From: Robertmurraya kyonggiensis
GTDB lineage: Bacteria; Bacillota; Bacilli; Bacillales; Cytobacillaceae
Length of the DNA stretch: 64,000 nucleotides
Direction of reading: 5' to 3'
NCBI RefSeq assembly: GCF_005116465.1
Contig: NZ_SWBM01000001.1
Span: 1,488,001 to 1,552,000 of the forward strand
Within the stretch, counting starts at the first letter, position 1. Each line of letters opens with the position of its first letter. Below the pieces are notes generated by a model that was not told where the DNA came from, ran no database searches, and worked only from the letters and a program-made list of their open reading frames with translations. This document shows, piece by piece, positions 55,032 to 63,338 of this stretch. A program made the position numbers and the translations under genes.

Positions 55032-55931
55032 ATGCAAAATAACAAAGTAATGAAGGCCTATTCAATTAAGGAAGTTTCAAAAAAAGTAAATATCCCGACT
55101 GGGACCATCCGACAATGGGAAAAAGATCTGAACGGATTACTCATCATACCAAGAACAAAGCAGGGAGCAAGATTTTTTACAGAACACGAAATCAAGCTAT
55201 TATTGAAAATTAAAGAAATGCGGGAACAGAATGTTAGCAAAGAAATGATTCGAACCTTACTACAAAAACATTTTTCCGAAGTTTCGGAACCCCCTTCCGA
55301 ATCGTTCGAAACTTTACTTCCTGCAACACAAATTGAAACAACGTCACCTACACCAGCGCCTGTAGAAGATTTTCAACTGTTAATCCACGAGTATAAAAAA
55401 GAACTCGTCAATGAAATTAAACAAGAAATTATCTTTAGTCAGCAGCAAATTGTTGAGGATTTGAAGAATGAGTTATCTTCCAGTTCCCTACATTCAATCA
55501 AAGAAATATCCAAGTCCATTCAAAGGGCAAATGATAAGCGTAAGGCCGATCTTCAGGATATCTCAGGTGCTATTCTGAATGTTTCGGAACAGACTTCCGA
55601 ATCGTTCGATATTCTAGCTGATCAGGTTGCAGACAGCTACGATAAAATTTCGAAAAAAGTGACCGAAGCAACAAAATCATCTAATAGAGAGAGTCATTCT
55701 AGCTTAAAGAGACTTACAAGAAACCTAACTGAATCGAAGAAGGACATTGAACGATTAGTATCTGCGCTTGAAGATAATCAAAATAGTTTATTGGACACAA
55801 TGCATGAATTGAAACTATCTACGGAAGAAATCCAACATCGTGAAGAAGTATTTCAAGGGATGCTTGCTAGTTATCGTGAAGCCGCTTCAGCAAAAGCGAA
55901 AAAGAAGAGCTGGTGGAAGATTTGGAAATAG
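55032..55931 (+). CDS. MerR-type HTH and coiled-coil protein (DUF3967-like C-terminus)
   Basis: 299 residues from ATG 55032, which has GAAGGG 9 bases upstream; a TTG at 54960 would add 24 residues but has a poorer site. N-terminal MerR helix-turn-helix (about 8-75: YSIKEVSKKVNIPTGTIRQWEKDL, RTKQGARFFTEHEI). A long predicted helical/coiled-coil region follows (about 115-280) and a basic, Trp-rich tail (AKAKKKSWWKIWK) typical of DUF3967 proteins of Bacillus. The layout recalls RacA, a MerR-like chromosome-anchoring protein, but the tail differs. The coding sequence has two copies of a VSE..SESF peptide. Confidence 0.75.
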   Translation: MQNNKVMKAYSIKEVSKKVNIPTGTIRQWEKDLNGLLIIPRTKQGARFFTEHEIKLLLKIKEMREQNVSKEMIRTLLQKHFSEVSEPPSESFETLLPATQIETTSPTPAPVEDFQLLIHEYKKELVNEIKQEIIFSQQQIVEDLKNELSSSSLHSIKEISKSIQRANDKRKADLQDISGAILNVSEQTSESFDILADQVADSYDKISKKVTEATKSSNRESHSSLKRLTRNLTESKKDIERLVSALEDNQNSLLDTMHELKLSTEEIQHREEVFQGMLASYREAASAKAKKKSWWKIWK

Positions 55932-56171
55932 GTTAGCGTATTCTCAGAATTGTAGTTAACGACAGGTCCTTCTGAACCACTAGTCCGACATTTTCGTTTT
56001 AAAGAAGGACGACTTTCTGTAAACCGATCCCCGCTTTACGATAGTACAACACAACTAAAGGGTTATCCCAAAGGGACATATTCAATGGCCTATGGGATAG
56101 CCTTTTACTTTTCTTGATCTAACACCTTAAATCTCTTATTAAAAAACATCACCTGTTTTCTGAAAAATACT
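55932..56171. other. Gene-free stretch with a long hairpin terminator
   Basis: No gene on either strand. GTCCTTCT (55966-55973) and AGAAGGAC (56003-56010) are inverted. At 56057-56113 AAAGGGTTATCCCA pairs with TGGGATAGCCTTTT across a loop of about 25 bases and is followed by ACTTTTCTT, the likely terminator of the MerR-type gene. Confidence 0.6.
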
Positions 56172-56234
56172 TTGACAATTTTGTTAAATCGATGTAGATT
56201 CATATAATAGTATATTCAAAGATTCAGATATACT
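56172..56234 (+). promoter_or_regulatory. Promoter and ArsR-type operator of the sulP-arsR operon
   Basis: TTGACA (56172-56177), 17 bases, TAGATT (56195-56200). Immediately downstream AGTATAT (56209-56215) and ATATACT (56228-56234) are inverted with 12 bases between, the spacing of ArsR/SmtB operators, and would cover the transcription start. Its use by the ArsR protein encoded two genes on is inferred. Confidence 0.6.
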
Positions 56235-56261
56235 AATATAACAAATGAAGAAGGGTTGTTC

Positions 56262-58031
56262 ATGCAACAGAAATGGTTATTCACTGGAAGGTTCAAGGGT
56301 TATAATGTTCAAAGCTTTCAAAAGGATGTATTTTCGGGATTAGTTGTTGGGGTCATAGCAATTCCTTTGGGAATGGCCTTTGCCATTGCTTCGGGAGTTA
56401 AACCTGAATACGGAATTTATACGACAATTATTGCTGGAATCCTCATTTCCTTATTAGGTGGCTCTAAATTCCAAATTGGTGGACCTACTGGAGCATTCAT
56501 CCCTATTTTATTTGGTGTAGTCATCACCTATGGCTATGAAAATCTATTAATTGCAGGATTTTTGGCAGGAATCATGCTGTTATTAATGGGTATCTTCAAA
56601 CTAGGTTCTTTAATCAAATTTATTCCTAGACCCGTTACCATTGGCTTTACGACTGGTATCGCAGTCATTATTTTTGTCGGACAAATCGCCAATCTACTTG
56701 GACTTCGTAATGTTGAAAACCATGAATTATTTATTGATAATTTACAAGAAATCGTGAAGCATATTCATACGGTTAACGGATTTAGCATCTTAACTGCAAT
56801 CATCTGTTTTATCGTGATAATCTTTTCACCAAGGATTGTACCTAAGATTCCAGCTGCCCTTTTGGGTTTGGTCCTATCAACCATAATCGCCACTCTCTCT
56901 TATCCTAGTGAGGTAGCGACAATAGGCTCTACCTATGGCAAAATCCCCAATACGCTACCAACCTTTCATTTACCTGAGTTAACCTATGAGAAAATTGTTC
57001 AGCTGATTAGACCAGCTTTTGTTATCGCGATTTTGGGAGGTATAGAATCTTTACTATCAGCAGTCGTTGCCGATAGAATGACAAATAGCAAGCATCATAG
57101 TAATCGTGAACTCATTGGTCAAGGGATTGCCAATATGATCACTCCTTTATTCGGAGGAATCCCTGCAACAGGAGCAATTGCTCGTACGGCTACCAATATT
57201 AAAAATGGTGCCGTTTCTCCAATTTCTGGAGTCATCCATGGCGTTGTGGTACTATTAATTTTAGTACTATTTGCACCGTTTGCATCTAAAATACCTCTAG
57301 CAAGTATGGCACCGATTTTAATGGTTGTTGCATGGAATATGAGTGAACGGAAGGTTTTTTATCAAGTACTGAAGACAAAAACGGAAGACTCTCTTGTTCT
57401 AGTCGTAACCTTCTTACTCACTGTCTTCATGAATTTAACTACCGCTGTCGAAATAGGACTTATACTCGCTATTATTCTATTTACTAAACGCATGAGTGAT
57501 CATATGGTAACTGCAAAGGCATTACCAAACCATAATTCAAAACAATCAAAAATTGAAACTCAAATGCTCACTGACACAAGAGACTGTCCTCAAATCACTA
57601 TTTACAATGTTGAAGGGCCCTTATTCTTTGGGGCAGCTCAAACCTTTGCACAAACGATCATGAATACAATAAATGATCAACCTAGAGTGCTCCTCTTAAG
57701 AATGGGGAGGGTCCCTTTTATGGATACAACTGGAGATATGCACTTAACAAATATCGTACAGCATTTTTCACAACCTGGTGTTGTCTTAATTTCAGGACTG
57801 AGACATCAACCAAAAAGAGTATTGAAAAAGACAGGATTGTATGATGTAGTTGGCGAAGAGCATTTCTTTGAACATACGGGAGAAGCCATTGAATATGCAC
57901 TAACACAGCTAAATCGGAATAAATGTCTTGGTTGCAAACACTTTATTTTTAGGGAGTGTACGAAGTTTTCAAATGCAGCCACGATGTCAGAAGAAAGTAG
58001 ACCGGAATTGTCTACACAGGAAGTGAGGTAA
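56262..58031 (+). CDS. SulP-family inorganic anion transporter with STAS domain
   Basis: 589-590 residues. Residues about 1-420 form the SLC26/SulP membrane domain (AIPLGMAFAIASGVKPEYGIYTTIIAGI, GGSKFQIGGPTGAF, PRPVTIGFTTGIAVIIF). Residues about 445-555 are a STAS domain (FMDTTGDMHL). The C-terminal tail has CLGCKHF...CTKFS, cysteines unusual for the family. ATG 56262 has AAGGG 6 bases upstream. Substrate is likely sulfate, bicarbonate or another anion. Followed 6 bases later by its probable repressor gene. Confidence 0.88.
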   Translation: MQQKWLFTGRFKGYNVQSFQKDVFSGLVVGVIAIPLGMAFAIASGVKPEYGIYTTIIAGILISLLGGSKFQIGGPTGAFIPILFGVVITYGYENLLIAGFLAGIMLLLMGIFKLGSLIKFIPRPVTIGFTTGIAVIIFVGQIANLLGLRNVENHELFIDNLQEIVKHIHTVNGFSILTAIICFIVIIFSPRIVPKIPAALLGLVLSTIIATLSYPSEVATIGSTYGKIPNTLPTFHLPELTYEKIVQLIRPAFVIAILGGIESLLSAVVADRMTNSKHHSNRELIGQGIANMITPLFGGIPATGAIARTATNIKNGAVSPISGVIHGVVVLLILVLFAPFASKIPLASMAPILMVVAWNMSERKVFYQVLKTKTEDSLVLVVTFLLTVFMNLTTAVEIGLILAIILFTKRMSDHMVTAKALPNHNSKQSKIETQMLTDTRDCPQITIYNVEGPLFFGAAQTFAQTIMNTINDQPRVLLLRMGRVPFMDTTGDMHLTNIVQHFSQPGVVLISGLRHQPKRVLKKTGLYDVVGEEHFFEHTGEAIEYALTQLNRNKCLGCKHFIFRECTKFSNAATMSEESRPELSTQEVR

Positions 58032-58037
58032 CAACTA

Positions 58038-58367
58038 TTGAACCAAGATTTACAACAATTTAAGGCGGATTTTTTCAAGGCATTAGCCCATCCATTACGT
58101 ATTCGCATTTTAGAGGTTTTGGCTGAGGGAGAAAAAAGTGTGAATGAAATCCAGAGCATACTTGGAAGTGAAGGGTCCGCTGTTTCACAGCAATTAACGG
58201 TGTTAAGATCGAAGAATATTGTTTCGGGGACGAAAGACGGGAATCGTGTGATTTATACATTACGTGATCCAATGATAATAGAATTACTACAGGTTGCCCG
58301 TCAAATTTTTAACAATCACCTTGTCGATGCGATTTCAATGCTTGATAAATTTAATGATGAAGAATGA
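58038..58367 (+). CDS. ArsR-family HTH regulator without cysteines
   Basis: 109 residues, winged helix (ADFFKALAHPLRIRILEVLAEGEKSVNEIQ, EGSAVSQQLTVLRSKNIVSGTKDGNRVIYTL). Start TTG 58038, with GTGAGG 9 bases upstream. Co-transcribed with the SulP transporter, followed by a terminator. It contains no Cys, so it cannot use the classic ArsR/CadC thiol metal site; a helix-5 His/Asp site or a non-metal signal is possible. A SigmaR/BigR-like thiol switch is also excluded. Confidence 0.88.
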   Translation: MNQDLQQFKADFFKALAHPLRIRILEVLAEGEKSVNEIQSILGSEGSAVSQQLTVLRSKNIVSGTKDGNRVIYTLRDPMIIELLQVARQIFNNHLVDAISMLDKFNDEE

Positions 58368-58370
58368 AAA

Positions 58371-58402
58371 AGAGTGCCTATTCCATTTGGTCTAGGCACT
58401 TT
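58371..58402. terminator. Bidirectional terminator after arsR-like gene
   Basis: AAAGAGTGCCTA and TAGGCACTTT arms, A-rich upstream and T-rich downstream, between convergent genes. Confidence 0.88.
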
Positions 58403-58409
58403 ATCTATA

Positions 58410-59561
58410 TTATTTCAGGTCTCTTATAATCCCCAGTTCCTCCAGAACCTCTTCATTATGTTCCCCAAGATCGGGAGGATTACGAAAGTCTATCGCGGGA
58501 GTTCTTGATAGCTTAATAGGATTAGCAATGTGTCGAATCGGCAGTGAGTTTAAATCTTGTACTTCCTCTATCATCTGTCGCTGTAAAATTTGAGGATGCT
58601 CTACCATTTCTGCAATCGTAAGTACAGGCGACACACACGCATCTACATCTTGAAATAGTACTACCCATTCCTGTAGAGTTTTCTTTTCAATAGCAGATTG
58701 AATTTCCATTTTCATTCGTTTCTGTTCCTCGAATGAAGCATTTAGCTGAGAGATTAGTTCAGCTTTCCCTATGACTTTACAGAAATTTATCCAAAACTTA
58801 GGTTCAATAGCCCCCACAGATAGAAAACGTTTATCTCTCGTTTCATAGATTTCATAACATGCCATTCCACCACTTAAAAGGAGCTCTCCATTTACCGGAC
58901 GTTCATTGGTTGCCAAATAATTGGGCAAGGTTGTTTGCATCCATGATATCGTTCCATCAAGCATGGAAATGTCGACGAATTGGCCCTCTCCTGATTTACC
59001 GGCTTCAATAATAGCTGTTAAAATCCCAACTGTAGCCATTAAAGCACCTCCACCGATATCGCCAATTTGGACCGGAGAAGTTACAGGGTGTCCATCTGAA
59101 CCTTTTTGCAGATCAAGAACACCAGAATAGCTCAAAAAGTTAATATCATGGCCAGGTACATCTCGTAATGGACCTGTTTGTCCATACCCAGTAATGGCGC
59201 AATAAATGAGTTTAGGATTATAACTTTTCAAGACCTCGTAACCGAGGTTGAGACGTTCCATCACTCCCGGTCGAAATGATTCAATTAAAACGTCCGCTGT
59301 CATCACCAATTCTAAAAATATGGTTTTCCCATTTTCAGACTTTAAGTCAAGCGCCATACTACGCTTATTACGATTTAAAGAGTGAAACATGGCACTGTAA
59401 TTATGTATTTTGGGTTCTCCCCAACGAGCATAATCTCCTACCTTCGGATCCTCAATTTTAATTACATCTGCTCCAAAATCTGCTAACATTAAAGAAGCGT
59501 ATGGTCCTGGGAGAAGCCTTGTTAAATCGAGTACACGAATTCCCTCAAGTGGCATTGACAA
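58410..59561 (-). CDS. CaiB/BaiF-family (class III) CoA-transferase
   Basis: About 383 residues. EGIRVLDLTRLLPGPYASLMLADFGADVIKIEDP is the family N-terminal fold; LNRNKRSMALDLK and ADVLIESFRPGVMERLNLGYEVL contain the catalytic Asp region (here in the GHDINFLSYSGVL loop). Resembles alpha-methylacyl-CoA racemase/crotonobetainyl-CoA transferase types. TTG 59561 has AAAGGAG 9 bases upstream; the first ATG (59555) is 15 bases away. Divergent from a TetR regulator. Substrate unknown; acyl-CoA metabolism likely, as an acyl-CoA ligase lies nearby. Confidence 0.85.
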   Translation of the reverse strand: MSMPLEGIRVLDLTRLLPGPYASLMLADFGADVIKIEDPKVGDYARWGEPKIHNYSAMFHSLNRNKRSMALDLKSENGKTIFLELVMTADVLIESFRPGVMERLNLGYEVLKSYNPKLIYCAITGYGQTGPLRDVPGHDINFLSYSGVLDLQKGSDGHPVTSPVQIGDIGGGALMATVGILTAIIEAGKSGEGQFVDISMLDGTISWMQTTLPNYLATNERPVNGELLLSGGMACYEIYETRDKRFLSVGAIEPKFWINFCKVIGKAELISQLNASFEEQKRMKMEIQSAIEKKTLQEWVVLFQDVDACVSPVLTIAEMVEHPQILQRQMIEEVQDLNSLPIRHIANPIKLSRTPAIDFRNPPDLGEHNEEVLEELGIIRDLK

Positions 59562-59612
59562 GTACAACATCTCCTTTTTAATAAATTTTAACAATTTTCC
59601 ATTAATTATACA

Positions 59613-59634
59613 AACGGTTAATTTTCGAACTGTT
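59613..59634. promoter_or_regulatory. Candidate TetR operator between divergent CoA-transferase and tetR-like genes
   Basis: AACGGTT (59613-59619) and AACTGTT (59628-59634) are imperfect inverted repeats 8 bases apart in the 173-base divergent gap. TetR regulators often bind such sites beside their own gene. Short and imperfect, so weak. Confidence 0.3.
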
Positions 59635-59734
59635 GGTAAGTAGGTGTTTTGGAAATTTCCATAGACTTTTACTTTTGATTTTTATATGATAGTAAGCAAA
59701 ATAATTTGAATTATTAATAGATTGGAGATATACG

Positions 59735-60322
59735 ATGTCCTCTTTTAAGGAAAGAAAAATTGCGAAGAAGAAGGAAGAAATTCTTCGCTCTGCCGCGGCT
59801 ATTTTTGCTGAAAAGGGCTACCATGGTACAACTATGGAGGAAGTAGCAGCAAGGCTTCTAATGACAAAAGGCTCAATGTACTATTATTTTAAAAACAAAG
59901 ATGATCTCCTCTTTCATTGTCATCAAATGATTATGGAAAAGAGTATTGGTCAAATGGAGGAGATCCTTAATAGTCCTCTGACATGGACGGAAAAATTAAC
60001 GAACGCCATAAAGGCACATGTTCAGCTAGCTACTTCTGAAAAATCAATGTTCATGGTTATGGATAAGCCGAATCAACATTTCACAGATGAATATTTACAA
60101 GAGATTCTTGCTTCAAGAACGAAGTATGCTCAGTATTTCGACCGAATATTACTTGAAGGAATTCGATTAAAAGAGTTTCAGAATGTGGATGTAAAAATGG
60201 TCAGAATGATTATTCTAGGAGCTTTAAACTGGATCCAAGAATGGTACAGACCAGAGGGTGAGAAATCCAGTGAAGAAATTTCAAATGCATTTTCTGCCTA
60301 TTTATTAAAAATTTTATTATGA
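59735..60322 (+). CDS. TetR/AcrR-family transcriptional regulator
   Basis: 195 residues. N-terminal HTH (RKIAKKKEEILRSAAAIFAEKGYHGTTMEEVAARLLMTKGSMYYYFKNKDDLLFH) and a ligand-binding C-terminal domain of the FadR/KstR type (ALNWIQEWYRPEGEKSSEEISNAF). GGAGATATACG precedes ATG. Divergent from the CaiB-type CoA-transferase and near an acyl-CoA ligase, so it may sense an acyl-CoA (inference). Confidence 0.88.
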   Translation: MSSFKERKIAKKKEEILRSAAAIFAEKGYHGTTMEEVAARLLMTKGSMYYYFKNKDDLLFHCHQMIMEKSIGQMEEILNSPLTWTEKLTNAIKAHVQLATSEKSMFMVMDKPNQHFTDEYLQEILASRTKYAQYFDRILLEGIRLKEFQNVDVKMVRMIILGALNWIQEWYRPEGEKSSEEISNAFSAYLLKILL

Positions 60323-60323
60323 G

Positions 60324-60353
60324 TTTAATAGCCCCCAAATGGGGGCTATTAAA
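60324..60353. terminator. Bidirectional terminator after tetR-like gene
   Basis: TTTAATAGCCCCC and GGGGGCTATTAAA, a perfect inverted repeat with a 4-base loop; abuts the stop of the convergent gene. Confidence 0.9.
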
Positions 60354-60791
60354 TTACTCTCTCTGACCATCAAATTTCAGGTCGAGCTTCGTTAGCAATT
60401 TATCAACAGAACCATTAAACCTAAAAAAATAGGGCATGTTCTCATCATTGAACACCATCAAATGCGGATTTTCGTATTCAGGAAAAATCACAATGACCTC
60501 ACTAACTAAATCTTCCATCCATTGATTTTTCACCATAATAGCTGGGTCCAATGGAATTTTCACCATATACCCTTTTTGTGGAATTGGTTCTAATTCTCTA
60601 TACAAGTCAGTTACACTTTGGATGATGGTTTCAGTCTCTTTGTGAATAACATTATTCATAGGAACTTTTTTGATAACTTTTCCCTTATTAATGTGAAAAA
60701 TTTCGGCTTTTCCTTCAGCATGGGCTTGGACTTGTAGACTGAGTAAACAAATGAACGAGAGTATGACAATAGTGAAAATTTTTCTAGTCAT
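60354..60791 (-). CDS. Unknown exported protein
   Basis: 145 residues. A signal peptide (about 1-24, hydrophobic TIVILSFICLLSLQ ending VQAHA) and a soluble domain of about 120 residues (PMNNVIHKETETIIQSVTDLYRELEPIPQKGYMVKIPLDPAI, VIVIFPEYENPHLMVF). ATG 60791 has GAGGTGG 7 bases upstream. In B. subtilis the long-chain acyl-CoA ligase yhfL is followed by an exported protein, yhfM; this could be its counterpart, which I cannot confirm. No function known. Confidence 0.7.
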   Translation of the reverse strand: MTRKIFTIVILSFICLLSLQVQAHAEGKAEIFHINKGKVIKKVPMNNVIHKETETIIQSVTDLYRELEPIPQKGYMVKIPLDPAIMVKNQWMEDLVSEVIVIFPEYENPHLMVFNDENMPYFFRFNGSVDKLLTKLDLKFDGQRE

Positions 60792-60830
60792 CGATAACCA
60801 CCTCATGACTAGTATATCCAAAAATTTCTA

Positions 60831-60863
60831 AAAAATAAGACTGCTGGTGTGTACCAGACAGTC
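60831..60863 (-). terminator. Terminator after the IDEAL-domain gene
   Basis: GACTG..CTGGT pairs with ACCAG..CAGTC; the minus strand continues TTATTTTTTAG. Confidence 0.8.
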
Positions 60864-60875
60864 CGAAATAATGAT

Positions 60876-61070
60876 TTAGGATATTGAGTTTAATTCAGAA
60901 GATAAACGAAGAAATTCATCTTTGTTTCGTTCTTGTAAGGATTGGTCGATTTCCTCCCGTAGCTTCTCTTTTCTGTACTCCAGTAGAGACTCATTCAAAA
61001 TCTGCTCGGCTAACACGGATAACTGTTCTGCGACTGTTGGCTCAGGTAACTTAAGCAAATCCTTATTCAT
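60876..61070 (-). CDS. IDEAL-domain small protein
   Basis: 64 residues, helical and charged. The C-terminal part (YRKEKLREEIDQSLQERNKDEFLRLSSEL) fits the IDEAL domain of Firmicutes (I/L-D-x-A/S-L-x-x-x-D-x-x-x-F). ATG 61070 has GGGAG 10 bases upstream. IDEAL proteins have no settled biochemical role; some bind other proteins. Lies between the exported-protein gene and the acyl-CoA ligase. Confidence 0.75.
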   Translation of the reverse strand: MNKDLLKLPEPTVAEQLSVLAEQILNESLLEYRKEKLREEIDQSLQERNKDEFLRLSSELNSIS

Positions 61071-61188
61071 TGGAAATCAACTCCCTATGCTTTTTAAAAT
61101 TATATCATCAATTATCAAACAATTCAATCATTTTAAATTGGTGTTTTTTAACACATAGGTGGACAATTTCAAAAGATTACCGCTTCAT

Positions 61189-62715
61189 TTAGATTGTAGG
61201 AGTTCCTTGATAAGACTCCCTCAGCTTGTATTTTAATACTTTACCAGACGCGTTCCTTGGAAGTTGCTCCATTTCATAAACAACTCTTGGAATTTTGTAT
61301 CCAGCTAGCTCCTGACGGCAAAATAGCAACAAGTTTTCGTGCTCAATCTTCTTATTTTCTTTTGGAACAACGATAGCCGCAACCGTTTCTCCCCATACTT
61401 CATGTGGAATCCCTATAACCGCCGCCTCTAATATATCTGGATGCTTATAGAGAACTTGTTCTACCTCGGTGGAATAGACATTTTCCCCACCGGAGATAAT
61501 CATATCCTTTTTCCGGTCAACAAGCGTGATGTACCCTTCCCCATCGATCGTGGCTAAATCCCCTGTATATAACCATCCATCTTTAAGTGTTTTCCTCGTT
61601 TCTTCAGTCTTCTTATAATATTCCTTCATAATGGTTTCGGCTTTAATGATAAATTCACCTACTTCCCCAGGCTTCACATCGCCCCCAGCTTCATCTACAA
61701 TTCTAGCATCGGTAAAATGGTTGGCTCTTCCACTTACGCCAAATTTCGCTTTATGCCCTTCTGGGGTGAGGAATATACCACCTGGCCCCCCTTCAGTCAG
61801 ACCACACAAATTAAAGAATTGATCAGTATTAAACATCTCCATCGATTTTTGTAAAGTCGCATTTGGCATTGGAGCAGCTCCATAACCTAAGCGTGTGACA
61901 CTTGAAACGTCGAACATTCCTTTAGGGACTTGAAGAAAGAAGTTATACATAGTAGGTACTCCAAAAAAGAGTGAAATTTTGTGAGTAGAGATTATTTTTA
62001 GAGTTTCAACGGGATGAAAATCCTGCTGAACAACCTGTGTACTACCAAGGAAGGTACCAGATACTAAAAATAGATTCAGTTGAGCAGAATGGAATAATGG
62101 TGCAACATGAAGAAGGTTGTCCTCTGTACCAATTTTCATCGTAATCGTCATCATAAATGCTACATGAAGTACTCGATGATGATCTAATAAAACACCTTTT
62201 GGGAGACCAGTTGTGCCTGATGTATATAGAATTTCGGCATCGTCAGATTCTAATACCTCTAAATCAGGATTTGTTGTCAATGAGCTTTTGAAGTCAGCTA
62301 ATCTAATTTGCTGCTCCTCTGCTTTTTCTCCAACAATAATCTGTAGCTGAAGCTTTTCATTTCCTTCTCGGGCCTTTGCAACTGTTTCGGCAAATTCCTC
62401 ATCCACAAATACAAGAACGGAATCTGAATCGTCCAAAATATATCGAACCTCATGGGCTGTTAAGCGAAAATTGATAGGTACCGCTACAGCTCCTGCTTTT
62501 AGGATGCCATAGAAAACAAAAATAAACGCATCACTGTTTTTCATCATAATAGAAATCTTATCGCCCTTTTTCACCCCGTAATTGATAAGAGCATGAGCGA
62601 TTCGATTCACCTCTTCGTTGAACTCTAAATACGTATGAATATTATTATTAAAAATGATAGCTGTTTTATTTGATTTACTTCGAGCGTTTCTTTCTAAGCT
62701 TTGAAAAAGATTCAT
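61189..62715 (-). CDS. Long-chain fatty-acid--CoA ligase (AMP-forming)
   Basis: 508-residue ANL-superfamily ligase that activates a carboxylic acid with ATP and CoA. AMP motif YTSGTTGLPKG, then GYGAAPMP, LCGLTEGGPGG, YTGDLATIDGEGYITLVDRKKDMIISGGENVYS and the catalytic Lys in RNASGKVLKYKLR. ATG 62715 has GAGGAGG 6 bases upstream; the open frame extends 23 codons further without a ribosome site. A cre-like box lies 77 bases before it. Most similar in memory to LcfB/YhfL; substrate length uncertain. Confidence 0.9.
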   Translation of the reverse strand: MNLFQSLERNARSKSNKTAIIFNNNIHTYLEFNEEVNRIAHALINYGVKKGDKISIMMKNSDAFIFVFYGILKAGAVAVPINFRLTAHEVRYILDDSDSVLVFVDEEFAETVAKAREGNEKLQLQIIVGEKAEEQQIRLADFKSSLTTNPDLEVLESDDAEILYTSGTTGLPKGVLLDHHRVLHVAFMMTITMKIGTEDNLLHVAPLFHSAQLNLFLVSGTFLGSTQVVQQDFHPVETLKIISTHKISLFFGVPTMYNFFLQVPKGMFDVSSVTRLGYGAAPMPNATLQKSMEMFNTDQFFNLCGLTEGGPGGIFLTPEGHKAKFGVSGRANHFTDARIVDEAGGDVKPGEVGEFIIKAETIMKEYYKKTEETRKTLKDGWLYTGDLATIDGEGYITLVDRKKDMIISGGENVYSTEVEQVLYKHPDILEAAVIGIPHEVWGETVAAIVVPKENKKIEHENLLLFCRQELAGYKIPRVVYEMEQLPRNASGKVLKYKLRESYQGTPTI

Positions 62716-62791
62716 AACATCCCTCCTCATCTTATTCCTTTTCCTAGTTAGACGAATATTTTGTTCTTTTTTTAACACATCCACGTTCGTG

Positions 62792-62805
62792 TTTAAGCGC
62801 TTACA
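62792..62805. promoter_or_regulatory. cre-like (CcpA) box upstream of the acyl-CoA ligase
   Basis: TTTAAGCGCTTACA matches TGWAARCGYTWNCW at 13 of 14 positions. Located in the gap between the ligase and leuA, it may mediate carbon catabolite repression of fatty-acid use, or act on leuA, whose start is 534 bases away. Confidence 0.6.
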
Positions 62806-62974
62806 TTTTGATGATGTAAAATAATTTTTAGATAATTTCTAACCTCCTTCTATTTAAAAGCGCAGAAAATTCTTTCTATTATTCATTATATAGCCTAGTA
62901 ACCTTTTAAACAACTAAGTTCCTAGCAATTCTTAAATATTGTCAAAATATTTAGCCCTTTAAACGATTAAGGTA

Positions 62975-63003
62975 TTGCAATTATATTTTTTATGTAGTAT
63001 TAT
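62975..63003 (+). promoter_or_regulatory. Candidate promoter of the leuA leader
   Basis: TTGCAA (62975-62980), 17 bases, TATTAT (62998-63003), about 40 bases ahead of the T-box RNA. The rest of 62806-62974 is A/T-rich with no gene. Confidence 0.45.
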
Positions 63004-63042
63004 TTTTTTAAATTTTAGAATTTTGTATAAAATCGTCTAGGA

Positions 63043-63288
63043 TAAGGAGCAAGAAAGACACTTCTTCTTCAAGAGAGCCTGTGGTTGGTGCAAACAGGTG
63101 AAGAACACTTTCGACTCGCCTTTGAGACTTTCTTCTGAAACCTAAGTAAGAAGAAACGATTCACAATCGTTATTCTGTGAAGTTTAAGATATATCTTAAC
63201 TTGCGAAGGCTGTGATCCGTGAGGAGCAGCAAATGAGGGTGGTACCACGAGTTATCTCGTCCCTCAATCGCAAGTTAAGTTTTTTTTA
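63043..63288 (+). ncRNA. T-box riboswitch upstream of leuA
   Basis: Stem I spans about 63049-63140 (AAGAAAG...CTTTCTT) with a GGTTGG..GCAAAC distal loop and a probable specifier CTC (Leu) at 63115-63117. The antiterminator at about 63235-63265 is GAGGG-TGGTACC-ACGAG-TTAT-CTCGT-CCCTC, the canonical T-box with its tRNA-acceptor bulge. Instead of the usual downstream competitor, a 12-bp stem CTTAACTTGCGA (63195-63206)/TCGCAAGTTAAG (63268-63279) closes around it and leads into eight T. Uncharged tRNA-Leu should permit read-through. Confidence 0.92.
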
Positions 63289-63338
63289 TTTTCCCTTAAA
63301 TATTTGCTGCTACATACTAATTAGGAGGTTTTAAAAGC

